In this document: positions 32,780-40,648 of the stretch, piece by piece | How positions within the stretch are numbered: the first letter of the stretch is position 1 | How the letters are laid out: every line of letters begins with the position of its first letter | Source of the DNA: Actinacidiphila glaucinigra | GTDB taxonomy: Bacteria; Actinomycetota; Actinomycetes; Streptomycetales; Streptomycetaceae | Direction: 5' to 3' | DNA length: 64,000 nt | NCBI RefSeq assembly: GCF_900188405.1 | Contig: NZ_FZOF01000002.1 | Span: 310,001 to 374,000 of the forward strand | Position numbers and translations under genes: made by a program | The notes under the pieces: generated by a model | What the model was told of the DNA's origin: nothing | Seen by the model: the letters and a program-made list of their open reading frames with translations, nothing else | Database searches by the model: none

Positions 32780-32821
32780 GGCCGGGCCCGGCCCGGCAGG
32801 ACAGCGCCGACGCCGCGGGGC

Positions 32822-33697
32822 TCAGGCCTGGCACACCGGCATTCCGGCGACGTCCGCCAGGAAGGTCTCGACCGCCGCGTACCAGGCCTCGGGCTGGTCC
32901 CAGGGGACGAGGTGGCCGGCGTCGGGGATCTCCGCGTACGAGCCGCGGGGCAGCGCGCGCACCATCTCCTGGGCCTCGGCGCGGCCCAGCTCGCCGTCCC
33001 AGCCGCGCACGACGAGCGCGGGGCAGGACACCCGGGCCAGCTCGTCCCAGTGGGCGTCGTGGATCCAGGACTCCCGGGAGCGCAGCATGTGCCGTCGCTC
33101 GAACACCGGGCGCCAGCCGTCGGCGTGCTCCTCCATCACCTCGGCGAAGAACTCCCCGCGGGCCGGGCGGGAGCCCTCCAGCCACGGATCCTCCTCGCCG
33201 AACCACCGGCGCACCGCGTCGGGGCCGGAGAAGGGCAGCGGCCAGGCCCCGAACCAGTCCTCCCAGTGGCGCTGGCTGGCCTCCCCGAGGGCCACCGCCC
33301 GCATGTCGCACAGGACGACGCCCCGCACCAGCGACGGCCGGCGCGCGGCGAGCTGCCAGGCCGTGAGGGCGCCCATGGAGTGCCCCACGACGGTGACCGG
33401 GGCGAGCCCCAGCTGTTCGACGACGGCGGCGGCGTCGGCCACGTAGGCGTCCCGGGTGTACGGCCCCTCGGGCTTGGCACTGCGCCCGTGGCCGCGCTGG
33501 TCGAGTGCCACCACACGGTGGCGGGCGGCGAGCCTGCGGGCGGTGCCGGCCCACTGGGAGGCGCGTCCCATCAGGCCGTGCAGCAGCAGGACGGCGGGCC
33601 GCAGCGCCTCCTCGGGCGCCGCTCCGGGCCCGTCGGCGTACTCCCACGCCGTGAGCGGGAGGCCGCCCGCTCCGGTGACTTCGACGCGCCTGGCCAT
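32822..33697 (-). CDS. Alpha/beta hydrolase
   Basis: The 291-residue protein has the full alpha/beta hydrolase set: oxyanion strand LLLHGLMGRASQW, ALDQRGHGRSA, nucleophile elbow GHSMGALTA (Ser about 120), a lid region, and late catalytic Asp and His in VVRGWDGELG and DAGHLVPWD. It is probably a cytosolic esterase, lactonase or haloperoxidase-like enzyme; the substrate is unknown. ATG 33697 is preceded by GGGGG 8 bases away; the upstream GTG 33706 would overlap that site. It converges with purU. Confidence 0.88.
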   Translation of the reverse strand: MARRVEVTGAGGLPLTAWEYADGPGAAPEEALRPAVLLLHGLMGRASQWAGTARRLAARHRVVALDQRGHGRSAKPEGPYTRDAYVADAAAVVEQLGLAPVTVVGHSMGALTAWQLAARRPSLVRGVVLCDMRAVALGEASQRHWEDWFGAWPLPFSGPDAVRRWFGEEDPWLEGSRPARGEFFAEVMEEHADGWRPVFERRHMLRSRESWIHDAHWDELARVSCPALVVRGWDGELGRAEAQEMVRALPRGSYAEIPDAGHLVPWDQPEAWYAAVETFLADVAGMPVCQA

Positions 33698-34127
33698 GTG
33701 CCGCACCCCCTGGTACGTGACGTTCAGACCCCCACGCTATCGAAACCCTGTTCGATTCGCGTCTTCACGCGCGCAACACCGCTCTTTCGAGTGACAACGC
33801 TCAAGGATTGCCGGAGCGCGCCGAGGGGAGGACTTCAGCGGGACGCGGTCCGGCGGGGAAGACGGGCAGCGGGGAGCCACCCGGACAGCTCGGGGATCCG
33901 GGTGGGCTCCACGGGGACCCAGGGGAGGGGACGGGGGAATCGGGGGAGGAAGGGACTCCGGCGCAAGGGGAGGCGCCGGGGTCCCTCGGACAACCAAACC
34001 GGCACCGCCCGCGAGCGCGCCGGAACCCGGGGCGACCCGCCCGACCCGCGACACGACTCAGCACGCCACGGCGCAGCGCAGCGCCACGTGACGTGACGCG
34101 ACGCCGCGAAGATCCTTGAGGCCGGCC
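33698..34127. other. Gene-free interval with a G-quadruplex-type tract
   Basis: These 430 bases lie between the hydrolase start and the dmdR1 stop. From 33913 to 33954 the + strand has runs GGGG, GGGG, GGGG, GGGGG, GGGGG and GGG separated by 1-5 bases, enough for a stable four-stranded structure. A lower-GC segment (33730-33800) is the likely hydrolase promoter. A 103-codon frame at 33808-34119 has no family features and is not called. Confidence 0.55.
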
Positions 34128-34865
34128 CTACCGCTTGGCGACGAACACGTGCGACGCGGTCTCCGTGCTCAGCTCCGCCGCCTCGCCGCCGCTGCCGACC
34201 AGCACACCGCCCGCCGACGGGGTCACCGACACCACCGCGCCCGGCTGCACACCGGCCCGCCGCAGCGTGTACATCAGCTGGGCGTCCGTCTGGATGGGCT
34301 CGCCGATCCGCCGCACGACCACGCTCGCACCCGCCTGGCCCGTCTCCAGGTCGGTCAGGCTGACCATGCCCTCGTCCAGGAACGGGTCCGCGCCGTCCTT
34401 CTCGCCCAGCTCCTCCAGGCCCGGGATCGGGTTGCCGTAGGGGGACTCCGTGGGGTGCCGCAGCAGTTCGAGGACGCGGCGTTCGACCGCCTCGCTCATC
34501 ACGTGCTCCCACCGGCACGCCTCGGCGTGCACGTGCTCCCACTCCAGCCCGATGACGTCGACCAGGAGGCACTCGGCCAGCCGGTGCTTGCGCATCACGC
34601 GCGTCGCGATCCGCCGGCCCTCGGAGGTCAGCTCCAGATGCCGGTCGCCCGCGACGTGCACCAGCCCGTCCCGCTCCATGCGCGCGACGGTCTGACTGAC
34701 CGTCGGTCCGCTTTGGTCGAGCCGTTCGGCGATTCGGGCGCGCATGGGGACCACACCCTCCTCCTCCAGCTCAAGGATGGTGCGGAGATACATCTCCGTC
34801 GTGTCGATCAGTCCGGACATGCGTGCCCCTCGATGGCTCGTACGTGGCCCTGGACTCAATTCTGA
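34116..34865 (+). other. Antisense open frame covering dmdR1 (possible adm)
   Basis: A 249-codon frame on the + strand runs over the full length of dmdR1 and a little beyond each end. In S. coelicolor an antiparallel gene named adm was reported opposite dmdR1, and this frame occupies that place; I rely on memory for that. The product would be Arg/His/Gln-rich with no fold I recognise. In such GC-rich DNA, long antisense frames arise by codon bias alone, so protein existence is doubtful without expression data. The G-run tract at 33913-33954 lies just upstream on the same strand. Confidence 0.3.
34128..34820 (-). CDS. dmdR1: Iron-dependent repressor DmdR1 (DtxR family)
   Basis: The 230-residue protein aligns with DtxR without gaps in the first two domains. 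It keeps the primary metal ligands Met10, Cys102, Glu105 and His106 and the ancillary ones His79, Glu83 and His98. A DNA-binding winged helix fills 1-70 (SGPTVSQTVARMERDGLV), dimerisation follows to about 140, and an SH3-like domain ends it. With Fe(II) bound it represses siderophore and iron-uptake genes. GAGGGG lies 6 bases before ATG 34820. It is divergent from the SIS gene. No copy of the palindromic iron box is seen in this intergenic region. An antisense frame covers the whole gene. Confidence 0.9.
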   Translation of the reverse strand: MSGLIDTTEMYLRTILELEEEGVVPMRARIAERLDQSGPTVSQTVARMERDGLVHVAGDRHLELTSEGRRIATRVMRKHRLAECLLVDVIGLEWEHVHAEACRWEHVMSEAVERRVLELLRHPTESPYGNPIPGLEELGEKDGADPFLDEGMVSLTDLETGQAGASVVVRRIGEPIQTDAQLMYTLRRAGVQPGAVVSVTPSAGGVLVGSGGEAAELSTETASHVFVAKR

Positions 34866-34931
34866 CGCATGCGACCGACAACCGGGGCCCTGTGGTTGAC
34901 AGGCGGACGCCGCGGCAGCACGGTTCTCGGC

Positions 34932-35681
34932 ATGACCGATCTGGCCGCCACATATTTCGATGCCGCCATCGCACTGCTCAGGCGGGTGAGGGACGAGGAG
35001 TCCGCGGGGATCGAGGCGGCCGCTGCCGCGCTCGCGGACACCGTGGCGGCCGGGGGGCGGGTGTTCGCCTACGGTGCCGGGCACTCCGCGCTCCCCGCCC
35101 AGGACGTCGTCTACCGCGCGGGCGGCCTCGCCCTGGTGAACCTGCTGGCCGTGCCCGGCGCGGTCGGCGTGGACGTCGTCCCCGCCACGCTCGGCAGCGC
35201 GCTCGAACAGGTCGGCGGCCTGGCCCGGGTCGTACTGCGCAGCTCCCCCGCGCGGGCGGGCGACCTCCTGGTGATCATCTCCCTCTCCGGCCGCAACCCG
35301 CTCCCCGTGGAGATGGCGCAGGAGGCCAAGGCACTTGGGATGACGGTGATCGGCGTCACATCCGTGGCGTACGCCAAGGAGACGCACTCCCGGCACGCGA
35401 GCGGCACCTTCCTGAAGGACCACTGCGACGTCGTCGTGGACAGCAAGATCGCACCGGGCGACGCGGAGCTGTCCGTGCCGGGCATCCCGGCGCCGTTCGG
35501 CCCGGCCTCCACCGTGGTGACGAGCGCGCTGATGCAGGCCGTCGTGGCGACGGCCGCGGCGGACCTGGCGGAGCGCGGCGTCACCCCGCCCATGCTCCGC
35601 TCGGGCAACGTCGACGGCGGCCACGAGTGGAACGCGAAGGTCTTCGAGGAGTACGCGGACCGGATCTTCTACCGCCGCTGA
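34932..35681 (+). CDS. SIS-domain protein (UPF0309 family)
   Basis: The 249-residue protein has one sugar-isomerase (SIS) domain, with GRVFAYGAGHSALPAQDVVY for the first phosphosugar loop (about 38-57) and DLLVIISLSGRNPLPVEMAQ for the second (about 105-124). It probably binds a phosphosugar and may isomerise it or act as a sensor. From memory it is the SCO4393 type, adjacent to dmdR1 in Streptomyces. ATG 34932 is chosen over the in-frame ATG at 34869 because the fold begins there. A TTGACA at 34898-34903 could be its -35 element. It converges with the PAS/GAF gene, 8 bases away. Confidence 0.85.
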   Translation: MTDLAATYFDAAIALLRRVRDEESAGIEAAAAALADTVAAGGRVFAYGAGHSALPAQDVVYRAGGLALVNLLAVPGAVGVDVVPATLGSALEQVGGLARVVLRSSPARAGDLLVIISLSGRNPLPVEMAQEAKALGMTVIGVTSVAYAKETHSRHASGTFLKDHCDVVVDSKIAPGDAELSVPGIPAPFGPASTVVTSALMQAVVATAAADLAERGVTPPMLRSGNVDGGHEWNAKVFEEYADRIFYRR

Positions 35682-35689
35682 GCCCGCGG

Positions 35690-37006
35690 TCAGGCCCGCG
35701 GCGCCAGGTCGAGGCAGGCCGCCACGCGCAGCGCGACGTCCTCGGCGAAGGCGGCGTCCGCCCGGTCGAAGGGACGGCGGCCCGTGCCGCGCAGGAAGGT
35801 GAGCACGCCGAGCGTGCGGCCCCGGCTGCGCAGCACCGCGCACAGTCCGTGGACGGTTCCGTCGGGCCAGCGCCGGGCGGCGGCCCAGCTGTCGACCTGG
35901 GCCCGTGAGGCGGGCTCGGCGGCCGCCGCCCCGAAGCCGGCCCGGACGGAGCCGGTGCGGGCGACCGCCTGCAGGGCCGGATGCCCCTCCCCGTACCGCA
36001 CCGGGATGCCGCCCGACACCGGCAGGCAGGGCCCCGCGCCGCCGGAGGGCGTGGCGGCGGCCCGGACCAGGCGCGCCCCGTCGGGCGCCAGCACGTCGAG
36101 CAGCGCGTGCTCGGCGAATCCGGCGAGGGAGAAGTCCACGTAGCAGGTGGCGGCCTCCAGGGGCTCCTCGCACTCGGCGACGGCCAGCGCGGCGCGGTGC
36201 AGCTGGTTGCTGCGGAAGCGCAGCCGCGCCGCCTCCTGCTCGGCGACCTTGATGTCGGTGACGTCGTGGAAGAGCCACCCCACGCCGAGCGGGACCGGCT
36301 CCTCCCCCAGCGGCGAGCCGAGCCGCACGAAACCGCTGCGCCAGCAGCAGCGTGTGCCCTCGTCCGCCCGCAGACCCACCCACAGCTCGCTGGGCGCGGG
36401 GGGCGCGCCCTCGGCGAGCACGTGCTGCAGGGCGCTCTCCAGCTCCTCGACGCCCTGGTCGAGGAAGTCGCCCAGCGGTCTCCCGAGCGGCGCGTCCCGG
36501 CTGGTGCGCAGCACGCGGGCGGCGTACGCGTTGACGACGACGGGACGCAGGTCGGCGTCGACGAGGACGACCCCGCACGGCGCGTCGTCGAAGAGCGCCT
36601 CGCTGAGGGCTATCGAGCGCTCCAGGTCGATCTGGGCGTGCACCTCGGAGAACGCGCAGTAGACGCCCGCGGGGCGCCCGTCTGAGCCGTGCACGGCGGC
36701 GGCCTGGGTCCGCACCAGCACCCGGCGGCCGTCCTTGGTCAGCAGCGCGAACTCGTGGACCTGGCGGCCGTCCGCGGCCATGGCGCCCAGCAGCCGCTCG
36801 CGCACCTCCTCGGCGTCGGCGGTGCGCGCGGCCCAGCCGGCGAATCCGCGCCGGCCCACTGCCTCCTCCGCCGTCCAGCCCAGGATGCGGGCGGCCTCGG
36901 AGTTCCAGTGCGTGATCACTCCGTCGCGGTCCAGGGCACAGAGTCCGGCCTCCATGCCGTCGAGGAGCGCGGCGAGCAGCTGCGGCGTCGCATCGAATGA
37001 CTGCAC
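35690..37006 (-). CDS. PAS-PAS-GAF sensory protein
   Basis: The 438-residue protein has two PAS domains (about 10-125: GLCALDRDGVITHWNSEAAR; about 140-260: VVLVDADLRPVVVNAYAARVL) and a GAF-like domain (about 275-435). It has no kinase, phosphatase, GGDEF or DNA-binding output, whereas most Streptomyces relatives end with a SpoIIE phosphatase. It may be a stand-alone sensor that acts through protein contact, or the output domain has been lost. It starts at a GTG; no membrane helix is present. It converges with the SIS gene. Confidence 0.8.
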   Translation of the reverse strand: MQSFDATPQLLAALLDGMEAGLCALDRDGVITHWNSEAARILGWTAEEAVGRRGFAGWAARTADAEEVRERLLGAMAADGRQVHEFALLTKDGRRVLVRTQAAAVHGSDGRPAGVYCAFSEVHAQIDLERSIALSEALFDDAPCGVVLVDADLRPVVVNAYAARVLRTSRDAPLGRPLGDFLDQGVEELESALQHVLAEGAPPAPSELWVGLRADEGTRCCWRSGFVRLGSPLGEEPVPLGVGWLFHDVTDIKVAEQEAARLRFRSNQLHRAALAVAECEEPLEAATCYVDFSLAGFAEHALLDVLAPDGARLVRAAATPSGGAGPCLPVSGGIPVRYGEGHPALQAVARTGSVRAGFGAAAAEPASRAQVDSWAAARRWPDGTVHGLCAVLRSRGRTLGVLTFLRGTGRRPFDRADAAFAEDVALRVAACLDLAPRA

Positions 37007-37101
37007 GTCTGGACATTCAACCCCTGTGTGACCGGCGACACGCGAACTTCACGAAATTCGGCGGCCTCGGTGCCGCGGTTCACGGGGCGGAAAAAAACCA
37101 C

Positions 37102-37130
37102 TTGTCGTCCGGCGGACCGTTTCCTAGGGT
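37102..37130 (+). promoter_or_regulatory. Promoter TTGTCG-N17-TAGGGT
   Basis: TTGTCG (37102-37107) and TAGGGT (37125-37130) are 17 bases apart, matching the housekeeping sigma HrdB pattern. An A7 run lies just upstream (37091-37097). Transcription would start near 37137 and enter the folded RNA described next. Confidence 0.6.
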
Positions 37131-37136
37131 TGCGAG

Positions 37137-37335
37137 CACACACGAAGGGAGGTGGTCCGGAGAATGAGTTCCCATCGGACGCGTGAGGTGACTGCGGGCT
37201 GACGCCTGCGCTCCTCGCCTGCGCGCGATGTGCGTAGCGGGCCAATTCCATCGCAGTCACCCGACCCGCGGGCTCGTCGGATTCGTCCGGCCGATGCCCG
37301 GACGGTTCGCCGTCCGGGGAGCAGCCCGCGGGTCG
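37137..37335 (+). ncRNA. Putative structured small RNA
   Basis: The 399-base space between the PAS/GAF gene and pdxH holds a promoter followed by strongly paired sequence. Stem P1 is GGTGACTGCG (37187-37196) with CGCAGTCACC (37252-37261). Stem P2 is CGACCCGCGGGC (37262-37273) with GCCCGCGGGTCG (37324-37335). Inside P2 are two hairpins with TTCG tetraloops: 37276-37291 (6 bp) and 37297-37318 (9 bp, perfect). P1 and P2 abut and could stack. The next + strand gene begins 1 kb away across antisense pdxH, so this is a free-standing unit. I do not recognise the family. Confidence 0.5.
37164..37202 (+). CDS. 12-codon frame MSSHRTREVTAG in the small RNA
   Basis: An ATG at 37164 follows the near-ideal ribosome site AAGGGAGGT (37145-37153), 11 bases upstream, and the frame stops at 37202. 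Its last codons lie in the left arm of stem P1, so a ribosome at the stop would block that stem. This is the layout of a leader peptide, but no target gene follows. The peptide has no run of one amino acid. Confidence 0.4.
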   Translation: MSSHRTREVTAG

Positions 37336-37404
37336 CCTGCGTTCTCCCCCGCCCTCGCCCGCCGGCATCCGGCTCGGCATTCGGCCCGGCGCCCGGCCCG
37401 CCCC

Positions 37405-38058
37405 TCAGGGCGACAGGCGCCGCACCGTCCAGCCGCCCTCCGCGGCCGTGTACACCAGCCGGTCGTGCAGCCGGTTCTCCCGCCCCTGCCAGAACTCCAC
37501 GCTGCGCGCGACCACCCGGAAGCCTCCCCAGTGGGGCGGCACCGGCACGTCCGTGCCCTCGGGGTAGCGGGCCGCCAGCTCCTCGTAGCGGTGCTCCAGC
37601 TCCTCCCGCGCGCCCACCACCGAGGACTGCTCGCTCGCCCAGGCGCCGATCCGCGAGCCGTGCGGCCGGCTGCGGAAGTAGGCCTCGGTCTCCTCGCGGG
37701 AGACGCGCTCGGCGGCGCCCGCCACGATGACCTGGCGCGCGATCGGGTGCCAGGGGAAGAGCAGCGAGGCGTAGGGCCGCTCGGTGAGTTCGCGGCCCTT
37801 CCTGGAGCCGTAGTTGGTGAAGAAGACGAAGCCGCGGTGGTCGTAGCTCTTCAGCAGGACCGTCCGCGAGCTGGGCAGGCCGTCGGCCCCCGCGGTGGAG
37901 ACCACCATGGCGTTGGGCTCGTCGACGCGGGCGTTGACGGCATCGGCGAACCAGTGCGCGAACTGCGTGTACGGGTCGCCGGCCAGCTCGGCCTCGGTCA
38001 GTCCGCGGGCGCGGTACTGCTTGCGCATGGCGGCGGGGTCGTGGTGGCTGTGCTGCAC
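37405..38058 (-). CDS. pdxH: Pyridoxamine 5'-phosphate oxidase
   Basis: The enzyme uses FMN and oxygen to make pyridoxal 5'-phosphate from pyridoxine or pyridoxamine phosphate. The FMN-binding split barrel shows [53 protein letters not shown] and the C-terminal [13 protein letters not shown]...WTVRRLSP signature, so the enzyme is complete. The start is unsure: GTG 38058 (217 residues) is used, but GTG 38064, GTG 38076 and ATG 38028 are in frame and none has a good ribosome site. It is divergent from citrate synthase across a 12-bp inverted repeat. Confidence 0.9.
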   Translation of the reverse strand: MQHSHHDPAAMRKQYRARGLTEAELAGDPYTQFAHWFADAVNARVDEPNAMVVSTAGADGLPSSRTVLLKSYDHRGFVFFTNYGSRKGRELTERPYASLLFPWHPIARQVIVAGAAERVSREETEAYFRSRPHGSRIGAWASEQSSVVGAREELEHRYEELAARYPEGTDVPVPPHWGGFRVVARSVEFWQGRENRLHDRLVYTAAEGGWTVRRLSP

Positions 38059-38116
38059 CCGCACATCTTGCAGCACGGCGGCGGCACCGTGTGCCGTACG
38101 GTGCGCCGGACGCCGT

Positions 38117-38153
38117 GCGTGAGGTCCGCCGCAACATGTGCCGGACCTCACGC
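38117..38153. promoter_or_regulatory. 12-bp-arm inverted repeat between pdxH and citrate synthase
   Basis: GCGTGAGGTCCG (38117-38128) and CGGACCTCACGC (38142-38153) are perfect arms with a 13-base loop. The site is 59-95 bases before pdxH and 161-197 before citrate synthase. It may be an operator for either gene or an RNA hairpin in a long pdxH leader. Confidence 0.5.
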
Positions 38154-38313
38154 TTCACGTCACCTGCGGGAGGGGACAGACTTACAGGCCGGGTATCTGT
38201 GCCCTCTCGACATCGGGGGATATCGTGCGGGGCACCCAGTGCCGAACCCCATGCCCCACCCCGTGTGCCACAAGCACCACTCGATCGTCGACCGCATCAA
38301 GAGGAGCCGCCTG

Positions 38314-39414
38314 ATGTCCGACTTCGTACCCGGACTCGAGGGAGTCGTCGCCTTCGAGACGGAGATCGCCGAACCCGACAAGGAAGGCGGCGCCCTGCGC
38401 TACCGCGGGGTGGACATCGAGGACCTGGTGGGCCACGTCTCCTTCGGGAACGTGTGGGGCCTGCTGGTCGACGGTGCCTTCAACCCCGGCCTCCCCCCGG
38501 CCGAGCCCTTCCCGATCCCCGTGCACTCCGGCGACATCCGCGTCGACGTCCAGTCGGCGCTGGCGATGCTCGCGCCGGTGTGGGGGCTGCAGCCGCTGCT
38601 GGACATCGACGCCGAGCAGGCCCGCGAGGACCTGGCGCGCGCGGCCGTGATGGCGCTGTCGTACGTGGCACAGTCGGCGCGCGGCCAGGGGCTGCCGATG
38701 GTGCCGCAGCGGGAGATCGACAAGGCGCAGTCGGTCGTCGAGCGCTTCATGATCCGCTGGCGCGGCGAGCCCGACCCGAAGCACGTCGCGGCCGTCGACG
38801 CCTACTGGACCTCCGCCGCCGAGCACGGCATGAACGCGTCCACCTTCACCGCCCGGGTGATCGCCTCCACCGGTGCCGACGTGGCCGCGGCGCTGTCCGG
38901 CGCGGTCGGCGCCATGTCCGGCCCGCTGCACGGCGGCGCTCCCTCGCGCGTGCTGGGGATGATCGAGGAGATCGAGCGCACCGGCGACGCCGAGGCGTAC
39001 GTGAAGCAGGCCCTGGACAAGGGCGAGCGTCTGATGGGCTTCGGCCACCGCGTCTACCGTGCCGAGGACCCGCGGGCGCGGGTGCTGCGCCGTACGGCCA
39101 GGGAGCTGGGCGCCCCCCGCTACGAGATCGCGGAGGCGCTGGAGAAGGCCGCCCTGGAGGAGCTGCACTCCCGCCGCCCGGACCGCGTCCTGGCGACCAA
39201 CGTGGAGTTCTGGGCCGCGATCATCCTGGACTTCGCCGAGGTCCCGGCCCACATGTTCACCTCGATGTTCAGCTGCGCCCGCACCGCGGGCTGGTCGGCG
39301 CACATCCTGGAGCAGAAGCGCACCGGCCGCCTGGTGCGCCCCTCGGCCCGCTACGTCGGCCCGGGCTCCCGCGACCCGCGCGAGGTCGAGGGCTACGCGG
39401 ACATCGCACGCTAG
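38314..39414 (+). CDS. Citrate synthase 2 type
   Basis: The 366-residue enzyme condenses acetyl-CoA with oxaloacetate. Catalytic residues are in SGPLHGGAPSRV (His), GFGHRVYRAEDPRARVL (His) and ILDFAEVPAHMF (Asp). The length and the lack of an N-terminal extension match the short actinobacterial citrate synthase/methylcitrate synthase-like branch, so 2-methylcitrate synthase is an alternative. GAGGAG lies 7 bases before ATG 38314. It stands between pdxH and thpR, an order I recall from S. coelicolor. Confidence 0.93.
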   Translation: MSDFVPGLEGVVAFETEIAEPDKEGGALRYRGVDIEDLVGHVSFGNVWGLLVDGAFNPGLPPAEPFPIPVHSGDIRVDVQSALAMLAPVWGLQPLLDIDAEQAREDLARAAVMALSYVAQSARGQGLPMVPQREIDKAQSVVERFMIRWRGEPDPKHVAAVDAYWTSAAEHGMNASTFTARVIASTGADVAAALSGAVGAMSGPLHGGAPSRVLGMIEEIERTGDAEAYVKQALDKGERLMGFGHRVYRAEDPRARVLRRTARELGAPRYEIAEALEKAALEELHSRRPDRVLATNVEFWAAIILDFAEVPAHMFTSMFSCARTAGWSAHILEQKRTGRLVRPSARYVGPGSRDPREVEGYADIAR

Positions 39415-39438
39415 TCCCGTGCGGTGCACCCTGGGGGC

Positions 39439-40008
39439 ATGAGGCTGTTCGTGGCCGTCGTGCCCCCCAGGTCCGCCCTCGCCGAACTGGGGGGCGCCGT
39501 GGACGCCCTCCGCGACCTGCCGGGCGCGGAAGGGCTGCGGTGGACGGAGCGTGCCGGGTGGCACGTGACGCTGGTGTTCCTGGGCGAGGTGGACGAGGAC
39601 GTGCTGCCGGCCCTGTCCGAACGGCTGGAGCGGGCGGCGCGCCGCCACCCACCCTGCCGGATCTCGCTGACCGGCGGGGGCCGCTTCGGGGACCGCACGC
39701 TGTGGGCCGGTCTGGACGGCGACGACCTGGGCCGCGCGGCCGCGGGCGCGGAGGCCGCCGCCCGGCGGGCGGGCGTCCACCACGAGGACGCGCACGGCCG
39801 CTTCCACGCCCACCTCACGCTCGCCCGGCAGCGCGCCGGGCGCACCAGGGTGGGCCTGCGGCCCTTCACGGACGCCCTCACGCAGTTCGCGGGGACACCG
39901 TGGACGGCGGCGGCGATCTCCCTGGTGCGGAGCCATCCGCCCACCCCGGGGGTGCCGGGGGCCCAGCCGCGGTACGAGACGGTGCGGACCTGCCCGCTGG
40001 GGCACTGA
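39439..40008 (+). CDS. thpR: RNA 2',3'-cyclic phosphodiesterase
   Basis: The 189-residue protein has the 2H phosphoesterase pattern: HVTLVFLGEV at about residue 35-45 and HAHLTLARQ at about 119-128, each with the HxT motif that forms the active site. It opens 2',3'-cyclic phosphate on RNA ends (older name LigT). ATG 39439 follows GGGGG; GTG 39424 is a possible longer start. It lies 24 bases after citrate synthase, so they may be co-transcribed. Confidence 0.9.
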   Translation: MRLFVAVVPPRSALAELGGAVDALRDLPGAEGLRWTERAGWHVTLVFLGEVDEDVLPALSERLERAARRHPPCRISLTGGGRFGDRTLWAGLDGDDLGRAAAGAEAAARRAGVHHEDAHGRFHAHLTLARQRAGRTRVGLRPFTDALTQFAGTPWTAAAISLVRSHPPTPGVPGAQPRYETVRTCPLGH

Positions 40009-40031
40009 GGCCGCCCCGTTAACCTCGATGT

Positions 40032-40121
40032 GTGGACCCGAAGACCCGTACCCGAGTAATGACCGCCGCCCTCGCCCTGCTGGTGGTCGTGGTGATCGTC
40101 GGCACGTTCGTGCGCGGCTAG
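40032..40121 (+). CDS. Small single-helix membrane peptide, 29 residues
   Basis: A GTG-started frame gives VDPKTRTRVMTAALALLVVV followed by VIVGTFVRG: a basic N-terminus, one hydrophobic helix of about 17 residues and a short tail. It starts 23 bases after the thpR stop. I recall similar peptides annotated at this spot in other Streptomyces, but cannot verify it. The charge pattern predicts N-inside orientation. No ribosome site is clear, so leaderless or coupled translation would be needed. Confidence 0.5.
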   Translation: MDPKTRTRVMTAALALLVVVVIVGTFVRG

Positions 40122-40160
40122 CCGGGCCGGGCGACCGAACGGCCGGAGGGTCCGGGCGCC

Positions 40161-40580
40161 TCAGGCGCCGGCGTACACCCTCTCGACGAATTCCGCGACC
40201 TGTTCGTCGGTGAGGTGGCGGGCCAGGTCGGCCTCGGTGATGATGCCGATCAGCTTCTTGTCCTCGACGACCGGGAGCCGCTTGATGCGGTGCGACTCCA
40301 TCTCGGTGAGGACGTCGGAGACGTCGGCTTCGGCGTCGATCCAGCGGGGGGTCCCCTCGCACAGGTCGCCGCAGGTCACCTTGGAGGGGTCGCGTCCGGC
40401 GGCGATGCACTTGGTGACGATGTCCCGGTCGGTGATGATGCCGCACATCCGGTCGTTCACGTCGTGGACCGGCAGCGCGCCGACGTTGAGCTCGCGCATC
40501 AGCTGCGCGGCCCGGTCGAGAGTCTCGGTCGCCGGTATCGCACGGGCGCCGGGGTGCATGATCTCTTTGGCTGTGGTCAT
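40161..40580 (-). CDS. CBS-domain pair protein
   Basis: The 139-residue protein is two CBS motifs: 1-70 (MHPGARAIPATETLDRAAQL, CGIITDRDI) and 72-135 (WIDAEADVSDVLTEM, LIGIITEADLARHL). Pairs like this bind adenine nucleotides or similar ligands and report energy state; stand-alone forms such as Hrp1 are often stress-induced in actinobacteria. ATG 40580 is used since it matches the usual MTTAKEIM start. It has no fused effector domain. It is flanked by the aldo/keto reductase on the same strand, 68 bases upstream. Confidence 0.9.
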   Translation of the reverse strand: MTTAKEIMHPGARAIPATETLDRAAQLMRELNVGALPVHDVNDRMCGIITDRDIVTKCIAAGRDPSKVTCGDLCEGTPRWIDAEADVSDVLTEMESHRIKRLPVVEDKKLIGIITEADLARHLTDEQVAEFVERVYAGA

Positions 40581-40648
40581 ACCCTCATCGTGCGCCCGAC
40601 CGGGTGAATCTGCGACCGGGCGCACGACGGGGCGGGGACCGCGGACGC

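Noticed and set aside
33808-34119. 103-codon + strand frame near dmdR1
   Set aside because: Low-complexity Gly/Arg/Pro composition, no ribosome site and coincidence with the G-run tract.
34821-34931. DmdR1 iron box between dmdR1 and the SIS gene
   Set aside because: No TTAGGTTAGG-like palindrome is present; the region holds only a possible TTGACA element.
34821-37016. Minus-strand frame running from beyond 37000 into dmdR1, suggesting a 962-residue protein
   Set aside because: Only the final 230 codons are DtxR-like. The upstream part is antisense to the SIS gene and out of frame with the PAS/GAF gene, and ATG 34820 has a good ribosome site.
37228-38313. Extended + strand frame joined to citrate synthase
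   Set aside because: The added 362 codons lie antisense to pdxH and across the folded RNA; citrate synthase has a normal start and ribosome site at 38314.
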